Under the pieces are notes generated by a model. The model was not told where the DNA came from, searched no databases, and saw only the letters and a program-made list of their open reading frames with translations. Of a stretch of 64,000 nucleotides of DNA, positions 48,836 to 60,204 are shown piece after piece; position 1 is the first letter of the stretch; each line of letters opens with the position of its first letter. The DNA is taken from assembly GCA_036971475.1 (NCBI GenBank), contig JBAIZL010000001.1:140894692-140958691 (forward strand), in the 5' to 3' direction. The position numbers were made by a program, and so were the translations under genes. The stretch is from Prosapia bicincta. Taxonomy: Eukaryota; Arthropoda; Insecta; Hemiptera; Cercopidae.

Positions 48836-51800
48836 CTGAAACAAAGAGAAGTCATTTTGAACATAATGTTTGTACATTATTGTTGCTTTTCTTAATGTTT
48901 TTAATATGAAAATTAACTTGAAATGGAACAAGAAGGGAGGTCTGGAATGGAAAGAACAGATAGATTTATACACCGACCAGTTAACTATACATCCCCTCTA
49001 TGAATTATTTGCATCTTCATGATGGTTTACTTGATCTGTGATTTTATTTTTACATGTAAATACGCAATAAGAATGTGAACAGTTTCTATCATTATCCGCG
49101 CATCAAAGGATAATAATAATTGCCTTCGAAATAATTTCTTCGTGGATTTAATTCCTTCGACGCAGCGCCGACATGATTGGTTCAAATAGTTATATCTCCA
49201 CCGACTTTTTACAAACAATGAACGGACGAAAGACCCAGGCAGGTATGATTGAATAAGGGTGGTAGATTATGCTACAATGGCGCCCTAGGCATTGCGGCAC
49301 TAAGGGAAATGAACGCGCAGACCAGCTAGCGAAGAAATGTAACACCTTGCCACAGCCTGATAATCTAATATCCCTATTGACATCCAGAAGCCTGACTGAA
49401 TCAACAATAGATAAATAAAAAAGGGAAAGTCAAAAAGAAAACGAGTGCCGGAAAGATATGGAGGGGTCTGGCGCACACAGTGCTAATACCACATAGCCTA
49501 CCTACAGTGGAAGCTGTTGCCAGATTCAGAATGCTTACAGGCCATGACTATCTGCAAGCCCACTTATATAAAATAGGATTAGCAGCCTCGGATGTTTGCC
49601 CTCTGTGCTACCGTCACAGGATGGACGGACCACATGTTCAGAACTGCACAGCTTTACAAGACGTAGAAGAGAGAAGTCAGAATTGGCTCTACTGGGAGGC
49701 TAGACGGGGAATGCATAAGTGCCAAGATCTGGTTTTGGATAACGTAAAGTAATATTTGAGCGACTCCAGTAAGCTATACCCAGACGTTTTCGTAATATTT
49801 TACCCACGCCATGGTCAGTTATATTTGAGATAAAGTCTATGTTTTTTTTTCAAAATCCGTTTTTTTATTTAGGTCTTATTGAAACCCGTCACAGAATATC
49901 TCCCAAATATTTATTTACAATGTTCCCGGAATTAAATTTAAACTACTATCGTCTGTAAGAAATATGGGAAGTATTACAAATAATATCAATAATTAGGGTC
50001 GCCTGTAGTAGGGCTCAAGTCTGGATGTTTGCATAGCTTCGGTGGAACTGTTAATCCATTACATACTCCTATGTTGGCAGAGGGTTGGCGAAGAAAAGAT
50101 GACGGCTTAGTGGAAGATTAGGCCCTTGGTTTTAGGAGTGAGGAGAATCACAGCTCTACTGAATCAAACTCTAAATATAACATGGTAAGAAAACAGATTC
50201 CTCCCCTATTACAGGGGAGAACGGTTAATTGGAGGCAGGGTAAGATACGGCTTTATGTGAGAGTATCATGGCCCAGATGTAGGATCCCATAACAGAACCA
50301 CATTCTCCTAAAAAAATTAGGTTTACGGATATGTGGAAATGAGAATGTTTCTACTAGCAGGAAGTCGTATGAATAATGTACAATTTTCAAATATTATTAC
50401 AGCTTTTCGTTGTAAATGATATTGTGTAGTGATTTGAAATAGTTTTTAAATAGCTATATTTACTAGAAGAGACCTTTTTTATTAGTTGATTTTAAATATT
50501 AAAATATTAATTATTATTAATTGCCTGCAACGTAATGTTTTTGTCCAAGGCTAGTAGGAATTCGCCATAGCCACTATCTTCGACAATGTTTACACAAACG
50601 GCATCCCCCCTTCCGAATATTCTCTTGTCCGTATATGCGGATGACGCGATGTTTTACAGTAGTTCGGCGAATATTCTATGCCTCGATGACCATCGAGAGG
50701 AAGCTGGAAACAATGTCCATAGTTGTTCTGGAAATAAAAAAAACTACTGTTTATAACTGACAAGTTTGAGGCCATTTGCTACACCAGAAAGCGGAAGACT
50801 GATGCCATCACCAATAAGAAGACCACCGTCTGAAGACTGAAAAGTCAAATACCTAAGCATTATCTTTGATACACTTTTTTCTTTTTCCCTTTTACCTTCC
50901 TCCTCCCAAAACAAGGCTATTAGTGCCCCCTGATTCTCCTCGCTCCTATCTCGACACAGCTCTATTCCTCCTAGCATGTAATTCCTAGTATATCCAATCT
51001 TTTCAGTTGAATTTCCATGGCTTCAATTTTCCTCATGTTCTTTCAACAACACCATTCACCCACTATCACGATTAAAAAAAATACACCCCATGTTACCCTA
51101 AACTAAACGATGCTCTGGCACATTGCACACCCCTCCCAAATACCATCCGCCAGAACCCGTATCCTAGCCGCAGTATAAAAAAAGCTCCAAAAGCCTCCGA
51201 GATCACTGAGAGACAGTAAGAGGAAAGATTTGAAAATATCTATCCAATGACACAGCACTTATTAGGCCTAGTACTTCACTCTCCTTTCTATTAAATTAGT
51301 TAATTTTTATATATTAGTTCGTATTTAACCTTTATTTTCCAGAACAATTGAAATTTTGTTTTTATACAAAATTTCTACTGCCAAACGTTTTAATTTTACA
51401 GTGCAGACATAGATTTGTAATTTCATCGTTAAAATTCCACATTTCATTCTCTTTAAATAATCGATTTCGTTAGATTTAACCTTTGAACCCAGTTTCTATT
51501 ACGCAACACTATTCTCATACTGGGCTTTATAATCTACTGGGCATTGGTAAAGTTAAAACTTGTTTTCGGCAGAAATATGTGTGGCATTGTGTCTTGGATC
51601 TCGTCTACGAACCTTGAACGGAAGAATTAGTTGGGACTCGTCTTAACACGCACCAGTTGGCGCAGTTGGGAAGGGGCAGCTTTTAATTAAGAACTAAAGA
51701 TCAATTGGAAGAGTCTTGTAACACAGATGTGACATTAATCAAGACCACAGGATGTCATGTCACACAGTAATCTATTATAATCTACAACAATGGCAAGAGC

Positions 51801-54800
51801 ATCGTAGTATTTAGATATATAAATTGTTTAATTATTCTGTGACGTATAGTCTGATGAGCGTGGCTGAGAGAAAATCTTGTACCGCGTGGAAGGTCTTTTT
51901 TCCGTTGTTCAATATTTGCTAAGTAATCCATTAAAAGACTACTCTATTTGTATTTTTAAAACTTTTTTATTTAGGAAAGAATAAAGTATGCCTTTTATAG
52001 GTACGTTCTCCCCAAAAACATATTTGGTACCTGTTTACAATAAAATAATGGTTTTATAGTTCTGAAAACCAGATTCCAGTTGGTTTAATTTTGAATTAAA
52101 ACTTTACCTGGACACTGCGGCAGCGCTAAGCCCCTATACTAGTTAGGCTTCTTAGTAGTTACTTTTTCCTTAATTTTGCTCACATCTCTTTGTCTTTCTC
52201 TCAAGAATACTGAATTTTTTTGTTTTCACAGAAGATTTACGTACAGAACACTGTTGTTTGCAGTAGCTTTCATTCCATAAAACGACCAAACTATTCGCAA
52301 GAGAAGAAATTCTACATTAAAACTTGACATTTATGTTTAACAAAAGTTAACATCTATTGAAGGAACTTAAAGATCTACCAAGGATAATATCCTCCTTAGT
52401 AGATACTGAGGAGAAAGAAAATATACTTCTGAATAGTAAAATTCCACTTTAGAAAAAATCAAATCACCTGTAAGAGGTTATAAAAGTGAAGACAGAAAAT
52501 CTGACTTTTCTTCTTGACAAGAAAGTACACAGAAAATACTTGCAGATTGGGTGGAAATGAATAAGATTTAGCAACCCCTGTGTGTTGGATGGATAATCAA
52601 ATTTTTAAGCAGTAGAAGCTTTAGGGCAATAGACTAAACAAAACTGTAAAAAACTAAACGAACCTCTTATACGTGTTTAAAACGAAAATGACAGAAAAGT
52701 AGTAGATGGGAAAATTTTGTAAACAAACAAGTCCCGATTAGAAAAGCAATACTGACTTCACGAATGTAAATAAAAAAACATTATAAACAATTATAGCGAA
52801 ACCCCCACAATCCTGACTTGATTCGAATTATGGTGCATTCAAATATGAATTTTGTTCGTATGAAAATACAGTATCAAATAAAATTGGAAAAAAACAGAAT
52901 CGACTTAAAAAATAGAACCCGAAATATAATTTTTACTTATTAAAAAGTAAAAACTAATCTGATAACGATAACATAATTTATCATAAGCTTATTACCCACA
53001 ATATTTTGAAGTCGGCACAGATTTTCATACTTGGACTCATATTTAACTTACTGAACGTAACAAATAAAGGGATTTTATATGAAATTGGTGCTCCTTGGCA
53101 TGTAGATTAACAAATTATGATATACGAGTACACGCAAGCTACTCCATCATTTCTTCCATACACTTATTTTAGACACAGTATAAGAAATTTATTAAATTTA
53201 TGATACAAAAGGATTAAGAGATATGATCTCTTACTTCTATAAGCATCTACAGTAATCACATTCTGTGTAAATCGTTCAAAGAAGGTTGAATTGTTCGCAA
53301 TCTGTATATCTGAACGAAAAATATGCAATCACATAATGTATGATCTTTGACGAGAACAAAGAACAATTATCATCCCGCACAATATCATAACATCGAATAG
53401 ATGAAACTTTTGTTTAAAGAGAAGACTCTATGGTTCACTATATTAAACATGAGAAATCAAGCAATCAAAAAGTTGATCGTTTCGAAAATGTTTGGAACAG
53501 ATTTGATAGATTGGCAAATAGCAGGAATGATTGCGGTGCCGACTTCAAACTTTTGGGAGTAATAAGCTTATGATAAATTATCTATTCGTTATGAGAAAAT
53601 TATTGTTGACTTTTTAGTAAGTAAAAATTATATTTCGGGGTTTTTTTAAAGTAGGTTCTGTTAAAAAAATCTTATTTTTAGAAGTTTGTTCTTCAAATTC
53701 TATTTACATTATAATTGAATTTCGTTTCATGTTGTTGATTATGCTGACAAAGTTGCCCCAATATTTATCCACAAAAATTTCCGATGTGTACATCCTCTAA
53801 CCATATTGCTTGATCGTTGTCCAAATAACTGACACGCCTTTGAAGAATACGATAAACATATCAGTTTGTCATAAGAATACATTGAATAATTTGTTTGAAA
53901 TTCCCTTCACGAATTTTACTAAAATCCTACATATTATTTCTTACCTTGCAACTATTCTTTTTCATTTTAGTTTAAAAACGTGTTGATAGTCACGTAATGC
54001 AATATCTGAGGTAAATATTCAATAACGCTGTCTCTAATAATTATTAGGAAAAACAATTTGTACTCATAAAATTGTAATAAAAAAATAAAGTGGAAATTGG
54101 TAGTAAAGTTATATTTAATGAATTTATCTCTTGATATTTAGTGAAGTAATGAAGTTTTCTCCTGAATATTTTATTATGGTAAATGAACTAAATCGGATTT
54201 TCAGTGTATTTATTTTGGCTTATCTCATTCGAGTTATATAAAGTTATATATCAATATGGATTGACCATCGAAGAAGGCGCTTTTTAATGAGAAAAATTCA
54301 TTCATTAGTATCCCATGATGCTCGTTCTGAGCAGCTTTATCAAGCAAGAAATAAAAAATTATTATTGTCTCCAAATCAGACGGATTGGGATGTACCTATA
54401 ATGGGATCTCCGGGAAGCTTAACTATTTCATTTGCAAGGAAAATCATTTTTGTCGGTTAAATACTTCCAAAGTTATGGTGGAACAAACAGAAACAAAACA
54501 TACGGATCGAATATAGAATCTCTTTCTTTTTTTGAAGTCGCTTAAAATAGCGTTGTTACCAATCTAGTAAAGTAACTGAATAACACCTAATTTCGCTGAA
54601 TAAATAAATATCGAAGCAATAGTTTTATTACTGTTCATCAGTTGCATTCGGAAAGAGTTTTCAAATATAGTCTGTGTTATAACTTTACTACTTTTTGTGA
54701 ACTATACTAAAGCCTATACTGTGCCTACCCCTAAAGTTTAAAGAGGTCTCCACTTCAGTCTTAACCACTCATATCTGGGTAGCATATCTCCGCCAATGCT

Positions 54801-55870
54801 GACTGTTCGTGGCAGGTTCTCTCCGCGTCATATGACACCTAATGTTCCGGTTCTGTAAATTGCAGAATGTGAACGTCCAAATGTACGTGTCACTGCATAT
54901 ACTGAAACCTCTTAAAAGCCACTGATCTCCAGCCCTGACTGAATCAAATATTTTGAAGACCTTTGTCCTCTTCTGCTGTATCAGTAAACTTATTTCCTGC
55001 TTTCAGTATCAAACGAAACTGTTGTCTGGTTGCCTTATGTCTGGTTTATACACCATAGTTTCCACCACAGGGGATATAACCTCATGACTTTTTGTAGTCC
55101 AAAAGGAACGCCTGTTTCAAGCGGAGATTCTAGTATTAATATCCCCATAAAAACTACCACATCTCTGTTTTCAAGAACGCGTTCGTCTTCTGTACATTTT
55201 GTTTATTCATATTTCTTTGCAGTCACGAACACTTTCACGTTGCCCGATTAAACACGTAACGTTTTGGTAAAGTCACAGCACAAAGAGACAAAAGTTTCTT
55301 GTATAACACCTCATGTAAAATATCAGATCTCGGTCTTAAGGTACGTAATCTTTTTGATTATTTATGTTTCCTGGCTAATGTCACAAATACTTACGAATGA
55401 CGTCCGATTAAAAAAGTAATACTGGTAAATTTACAACACAAAACAGTAGCATAGAAATGGAGACGGTTGTGATACACGTGCACAAATTTACTGAAATGAA
55501 CATGTACAAAAATTTGAGAAAAACTGAATTCACAGAAGAATTCATTAAAAAAATTGAACCTTATAGGCCTAAATGGAACAACGAATAATTGAGATTAAAC
55601 TCCATCATCCAGACTCACCGTCATAAGTTTATGACCTTCGTTAGTGGACGTAAGAGCTATAAGAGCATGCTGGCAGTCCTCAGGGCACCTGGAGTTGTCA
55701 TGCAGCACGGACGAACAGGCATAAAGGTAGTTCTGCAGAGCCTTGCTGCAGCCCGAGCGCAGGACGCACTTTGTCCTTGCGTCATGACAGAAAATTTCCT
55801 CGGCCAGGGTTTCTGTGTTACGCCAGAGCATTCCAGATAACAGCGCGACAACAATCGCCAGTGGAAACAT
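48368..55870 (-). CDS. Gas1: Gas1-like GPI-anchored protein with two GDNF/GAS1 domains (2 coding exons)
   Basis: The join 55870-55619 with 48835-48368 (minus) encodes 239 residues. In vertebrates GAS1 is a GPI-linked surface protein related to GDNF receptors alpha; it acts as a Hedgehog co-receptor and modulates Ret signalling. Nematodes have a homologue (phg-1). Seen here: a hydrophobic signal peptide (residues 1-about 20); domain 1 with cysteines at 28, 35, 41, 52, 62, 66, 85, 87, 93, 103; and domain 2 with cysteines at 118, 125, 131, 142, 151, 155, 174, 176, 184, 195. The two spacing patterns nearly coincide. There is an NCS glycosylation site at 183, a small-residue ESGAS stretch at 216-220, then a hydrophobic C-terminus, as in a GPI signal. 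The start ATG (55870) lies three bases after an AG acceptor, so a 5' non-coding exon probably lies upstream and was not found. It is shorter than vertebrate GAS1 (about 345 residues). A GDNF-receptor-like protein with missing exons is the alternative. Confidence 0.85.
49275..49752 (+). pseudogene. LINE RNase H and C-terminal zinc-knuckle relic
   Basis: The plus strand reads QWRPRHCGTKGNERADQLAKK, the last motif of a retrotransposon RNase H domain (H-G..GNE.AD). After a stop and frameshift come ARFRMLTGHDYLQAHLYKIG, VCPLCYRHRMDGPHVQNC and the end of the frame at 49752. The C-P-L-C...H...C pattern is the zinc-binding C-terminus seen in many insect non-LTR elements (Jockey/R1-type). Reverse transcriptase is missing. 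It lies inside the Gas1-like intron in the opposite orientation. Confidence 0.8.
50545..50890 (+). pseudogene. Jockey-like LINE reverse-transcriptase relic
   Basis: The plus strand reads TIFDNVYTNGIPPSEYSLV (the LFN-Y-NDIP block). After a frameshift near 50630 comes VYADDAMFYSSS, the RT catalytic YADD box. Further frames give FEAICYTRKRKTDAIT and a KVKYLSIIFD-like block near 50850. Stops and frameshifts abolish coding. Weakly similar sequence may continue to about 51290. It cannot be the same insertion as 49275-49752, because RT should precede RNase H. Confidence 0.75.
52905..53650. mobile_element. Inverted-repeat element, ~110-bp arms
   Basis: Arms at about 52905-53015 and 53535-53650 are imperfect reverse complements. 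They share CCCGAAATATAATTTTTACT, AATTTATCATAAGCTTATTA and GAAGTCGGCAC. About 520 bases lie between them, with no coding frame. A non-autonomous foldback or MITE-type element in the Gas1-like intron fits; no target duplication was identified. Confidence 0.7.
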
Positions 55871-55873
55871 CAC
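55619..55873 (-). CDS. Gas1: Gas1-like gene, first coding exon
   Basis: The acceptor GTTGTGGCAG ends at 55874; the exon starts GTG ATG, with the ATG at 55870. It encodes the signal peptide MFPLAIVVALLSGML and most of domain 1, from CHDARTKC to CPEDCQHAL, ending HKLMT at a GTGAGT donor in phase 0. A longer reading from a TTG at 55885 is rejected because it would cross the acceptor. Confidence 0.85.
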
Positions 55874-55874
55874 C

Positions 55875-56850
55875 TGCCACAACAAAACACATCTTTAATT
55901 AGTACTTACAGGACTCTCTAAAGTAGTATAAAACCAAAACAAACTGGATTTAAATAATTTATTATTGTCTATGAATATTTCTTGTATACATACTGTAAAC
56001 ATTTTAAATTTGTACTTGTGCAAGGCATATCTGTGGCTAACATATAGCAAGTCATCTTTACAGAATTTCTCTGCCTTTATGACCTTTGTCTTCACTAATG
56101 ACCTTTATAACCCTAAATATGTTCACCTATTGTTAAAAATACCCATCTCCCGAACTTGGAATTATGGGCAGACTCCCTCTATGATACCAATAAATAATAT
56201 ATCTACACTAGTTAATCTGCACAAGTTCATCATCTCCTGTATGATTACCACCTATTACCAAGAGAGCTTCATTTAACTGCATAAATTCATCAAAATTTTC
56301 TCATTTCTATTCCGATACAGAGGTGTTGCGTATAGACAACTCTGCATGTCTCTCACAGAACATTTTTATCTAAGAAATGAGCGTCTTTATCTACATGAGA
56401 CAAGATTATCTGCTTCTTATTACTAAGAAGACAACTTTATTTTCATACCTATATGTATAAAATCTTCCTCATTTCTCTTCCTAAATAGAGGTTTAGCATT
56501 TAAGGAACTATCTCTCTGCCCCCACACAGAAAATTTATACCTCAGTAATGAGAGCCTATTTATGAGAGATAATAAGATCAACTTACCAAGAAAGCTTCAT
56601 TTCCAGGCCTATATTCCTCTAATCGACCTCATTCATATTCCTATAAAGAGGTGCAGCGTATACACCTCTCTACGACCGCCACAGAACATTTCTTCCTCAG
56701 AAATGATAGTCTATCTAAGCCAAGAGAACTTTATATCTCTGCTTGCATCTGTCTAGATTTTCTACCCTTTATAGAGATCTTGCTTGTAGACAAGATTCTC
56801 TATTTTCGAAAAGAACATTTTCAGCTCAGGCATGAGAATCTGCTAAAGGT
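55875..56850. repeat. Upstream region with decayed ~165-bp repeats (56340-56850)
   Basis: A block of the form CAGAACATTTNTNCCTCAG followed by AATGAGAGTCT recurs at about 56354, 56525, 56681 and 56811. TATTCCTNTANAGAGGT-like blocks lie between. This looks like an old tandem array. 55875-56340 holds nothing I can name; a 5' non-coding exon or promoter of the Gas1-like gene could be here but cannot be pinpointed. Confidence 0.45.
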
Positions 56851-56854
56851 AGGC

Positions 56855-57171
56855 GCACATGAGCTTGAAAGTAATCGGGACGCCGAGATAGTTTTCAATC
56901 GGATAGGCAGAAGTACCTTGAGAGTAAGGCCCGGCGCACATGAGCTTGAAAGTAATCGGGACGCCGAGATAGTTTTCAATCGGATAGGCAGAAGTACCTT
57001 GAGAGTAAGGCCCGGCGCACATGAGCTTGAAAGTAATCGGGACGCCGAGATAGTTTTCAATCGGATAGGCAGAAGTACCTTGAGAGTAAGGCCCGGCGCA
57101 CATGAGCTTGAAAGTAATCGGGACGCAGAGATAGTTTTCAAGCTGGATAGGCAGAAGTACCTTGAGAGTAA
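56855..57171. repeat. 81-bp tandem array made of a Harbinger terminus, four copies
   Basis: Each copy begins GGCCCGGCGCACATGAGC (the first lacks a few bases) and runs through ACGCCGAGATAGTTTTC to CTTGAGAG. TAA sits at each boundary (56925, 57006, 57087, 57169). The first ~50 bases of each copy are the terminal inverted repeat of the Harbinger element that ends at 58111. Since 81 is a multiple of 3, frames stay open on both strands and encode a 27-residue repeat; these are not genes. Confidence 0.9.
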
Positions 57172-58111
57172 TGGGGCAACGCACAGGGGACGCAGATAGC
57201 TATCGGATAGCCTAGGCCTATCTTGATAGGTATCAGGACTGACGCAGGTTTCTCCTCCTATCTTTGCGCCAATTCTATCGCCAGCGTTCCACAAGTACAC
57301 AGTGGCTAATGGGACAGCGCACATGCACCGCAGCTTACTTTCTATCTGTGCCATTTTATCAGGTAAGTTTTCGATAATATAATTACTAATTTCATATTAT
57401 TTATATGTTTAACTTTGAATATGATTGAATAACCAATTGACATCAATGTGTAACATTATTATTCATTAGGTTGATAATTTGTTATTAATATCAATGACGA
57501 TTCATAGTTTTAAATATTAATCTTTATAGTTACTAATCATTTTATTTAATATCATATTTATATTTATTTATATATATTTTTAGTAATTAAATCTATCAGC
57601 CATGGAGAGTGAAGATTTGGACGTGGATGTAGAATTGTTTAGAGAAGAAATGAAACACAAAGGACAATATGGGATTCATTGCCTCTTATTGCATCACTGA
57701 TTCTTGCAGCCAATTCATCAAACGATCGAGTAGACATTCGAAAATTATTAAAAAATTTTTGTTCATCTTGCCTTAAATCAACTAAAACTGTCTTGAACGC
57801 ACCTTTTAAATATCTCTCATTATTAAATGGGTGAATCCAATATCTTCTTCTTTTACTTTCCCTTTCACTAATGTATTTGTACACTAAGAACGAAAACACT
57901 ACTTTCTTTTTGTAAACCTGCACTTGTTTATGATCCATCTCGTAGGATAAACAACATTGAGCCAGTCCCCAACATGGAAAATAACTATCAAAAAGACAGG
58001 CTTGAAATGACGCGCGTTTATATTCTATCTCATGTGCGCTGAAACTCCGATAGGTATCAGATAGAAAACTATCTCGGCGTCCCGATTACTTTCAAGCTCA
58101 TGTGCCGGGCC
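57090..58111 (-). mobile_element. PIF/Harbinger element with TIRs and TAA duplication
   Basis: The left terminus is GGCCCGGCGCACATGAGC (57090 onward) and the right terminus is its complement ending at 58111. They match over about 48 bases apart from one 2-base indel. TAA flanks both sides (57087-57089 and 58112-58114), the 3-base duplication typical of PIF/Harbinger. The interior carries only an N-terminal transposase fragment (57639-57938) and a segment (57169-57460) that recurs after the right end. Confidence 0.75.
57639..57938 (-). pseudogene. Harbinger transposase (HARBI1-like) N-terminal fragment
   Basis: Ninety-nine codons on the minus strand with RRRYWIHPFNNERY, then LVDLRQDEQKFFNNFRMSTRSFDELAARI. 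This matches the N-terminal region of PIF/Harbinger nucleases (RR-W-HP-N--R, then 'FFNYFRMS--SFDELL'). The DDE catalytic domain is absent, so it cannot transpose anything. The start is arbitrary, since the fragment is part of a relic. Confidence 0.8.
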
Positions 58112-58990
58112 TAATGGAGCAACGCACATGGGACGTAGCTATTGGATACCCTCGGCCTATCTCGATAGGTATCTGGGCCGATGCAGGTTTCTCCTCCTAT
58201 CTTGCGTCAATTCTATCACCAGCGTTCCACTAGTACACAGTTGGTAATGAGACAGCGCACATGTACCGCAGCTTACTTTCTATCTGTGTCATTTTATTAG
58301 GTAAGTTTTCGATAATATAATTACTAATTTCATATTATTTATATGTTTAACTTTAAATATGTTTGAATAACCAATTGACATTAATCTTTGGCATTAATAT
58401 TAATAAGATTGATAATTTGTTATTAATATCAATGAGGAATTATTTACATTTATAGTGTGAGATATTAATTTTTAATAGTTACTGTTCATTTTATTTAATT
58501 ATATATTTAGTAAATAAATCTATCAGCCATTTTTTTCAAAAATTCGCTAAACAGTATAAATGGTCAATATTTCATATCAACATTTCCATTTAACATAGAC
58601 GACCAATTTATCCGGGGAACAGCAAACAAGTTTGATTACAGTAGTTTTTGGCAATATCTGAGGTCTATCACGATATAATATTATTATCATACACATTAGT
58701 TCCAAACAAACGCAAAAACGTTTTTCTTTTTGTTTGTTCCAGTTAAAAAGCTCACAATTAAATGGAAGAGCATCAAGGACATGATGCAAGAAGCAAGAGA
58801 AAACGAACAGTTGTACACTAAGAACGAAAAAACTACTTTCTTTTTGTAAACTTGCATATTTTTTCCATCTCGTAGGAGAAACAACATAGAGTGAAGCCAG
58901 TCCCCAACATGGAAAATAACTATCAAAAAGATAGGATTGAAATGACGCGCGCTGAAACTCTTATCTCTTGTGCAGTGAAACTCCAATAGG
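58112..58990 (-). mobile_element. Second, related Harbinger copy, head to tail
   Basis: 58112-58410 repeats 57169-57460 (TAATGGNGCAACGCACANGG..., GCAGGTTTCTCCTCCTATCT..., ACCGCAGCTTACTTTCTATC). 58815-58985 repeats 57876-58050 (GTACACTAAGAACGAAAA..., CCAGTCCCCAACATGG...). Most of the transposase fragment is lost. The two copies share the TAA between them. Confidence 0.7.
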
Positions 58991-59742
58991 TATCAAAAAG
59001 ATTGGATTGAAGGATTGAGCAATGATTATCCTCTTCTCGTAGTGCCTAGAGGGGTTCATTTCTCCGTTTACATCAATCTCACTTTCCTTACCCTTTACCT
59101 ACTGAAGTGTAATTACATAACGTGTTCACCTCAAGTTCAAATTGTTCTACTTACTCTTCTTGACCAGTAGGCCTAGTTTTTATTGTAATTATCTTAATAA
59201 ATACAGTACAATTACCGAACTATACCACACATAAAACTTGTACATTATTCGTTTATTTTACTCCTTGACTAAAATAGTATAAGAGAACTATAGCAACGTT
59301 TTTACACCACAGTGATGCTAAGAAAGAGATCTCCAGGTTCATAGAACCCTGTCACATACTTTCGTTCACTTTTTGCCTTTGAAATGAAGTTATTACTACG
59401 GTCGAATTAGCCGAATGACGCGGCATTCCGCTTAAAAACACAGAAAGCAAGTCGGCGACTGTCCAGATTCCTCTGCTACCTGTTTGTGTTCTTGGAAGGC
59501 CGACGGTCAATTATGCAACTATTTAATTGCTATATTTACACTGAAGGCTCAATTACGCCGGGGTGTAAATCCGGATTCAATCTGGAACCGCTTCTTGAGT
59601 TCTTTTACATTACGTAGGTAAATACTCTTCTGATTATTTAAATAATTAGAGCTTAGCTAGAGAGAACAATTCTTAACGGTAAATATTAAAACAGTTTACT
59701 CTAAATCTCCCCACACATTAGTTTATTAAAACAAACACACTA
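58991..59742. other. No gene seen
   Basis: No exon, RNA gene or transposon protein recognised. Confidence 0.5.
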
Positions 59743-59770
59743 GTTTCGACGACGATGTCGCCTTTATCAG
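59743..59770 (-). ncRNA. Decayed hammerhead-like core
   Basis: On the minus strand: CTGATAA (59770-59764, one base off the CTGATGA consensus at a catalytic position), a good stem GGCGAC/GTCGTC with an ATC loop, and GAAAC (59747-59743). ACTAGT palindromes flank it. The G-to-A change would inactivate a real hammerhead. Confidence 0.35.
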
Positions 59771-60204
59771 TGCTCGTACACTAGTAGTGAGATTTATAGT
59801 AAAACGTTTATTTTTCTGGTTGTCGATTTGTTGAAGGGAAAATTTGTCTTACGAGTAATACTGCAGACAATGAAGACTATTTCCATGAAGAAATGTTTTT
59901 TTTTAATTATTATTATAGCGTAATCTTTGTGAATACAACCATCGAAAATGACGACATCTGAGCCTGGTGATCAGGAACTTATTTAAAAAATTACCTGTCG
60001 TACACGTTTATCATTTCCCTTGACACAATGATATACATTAAGTTGTAAAATGATTTATTGTACTTATATGTCAAACAATTGTGAAAAATAGATTTCCTTA
60101 GGTTTTTATGGAAAACAAGGCTTATAATGACATTTGGATCGTTTCTGAAATACGATTATAGCATTTATTTGCTAGTAAAGAAAGTGCAATGAGCTATTAA
60201 GAGT

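Larger units (their letters stand above)
48836..55618 (-). other. Gas1: Intron of the Gas1-like gene (6.8 kb)
   Basis: The donor GTGAGT starts at 55618 and the acceptor AG is at 48837-48836, both phase 0. It carries two plus-strand LINE relics (49275-49752 and 50545-50890) and a long inverted repeat (52905-53650). The stretches 51300-52900 and 53650-55600 show nothing I can name. A 58-codon plus-strand frame at about 54283-54460 has protein-like composition, but I recognise no family in it. Confidence 0.8.

Noticed and set aside
48312..48895. Plus-strand frames over the Gas1-like exon
   Set aside because: They are antisense shadows of the conserved minus-strand exon.
51848..51882. CTGATGA...GAAA as another hammerhead-like motif
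   Set aside because: The intervening bases do not form a stem.
55871..55885. Upstream TTG start for the Gas1-like protein
   Set aside because: It would need translation across a splice acceptor; the ATG at 55870 gives a clean signal peptide.
56651..57354. Open frames on both strands across the 81-bp array
   Set aside because: They are translations of a tandem repeat built from a transposon terminus.
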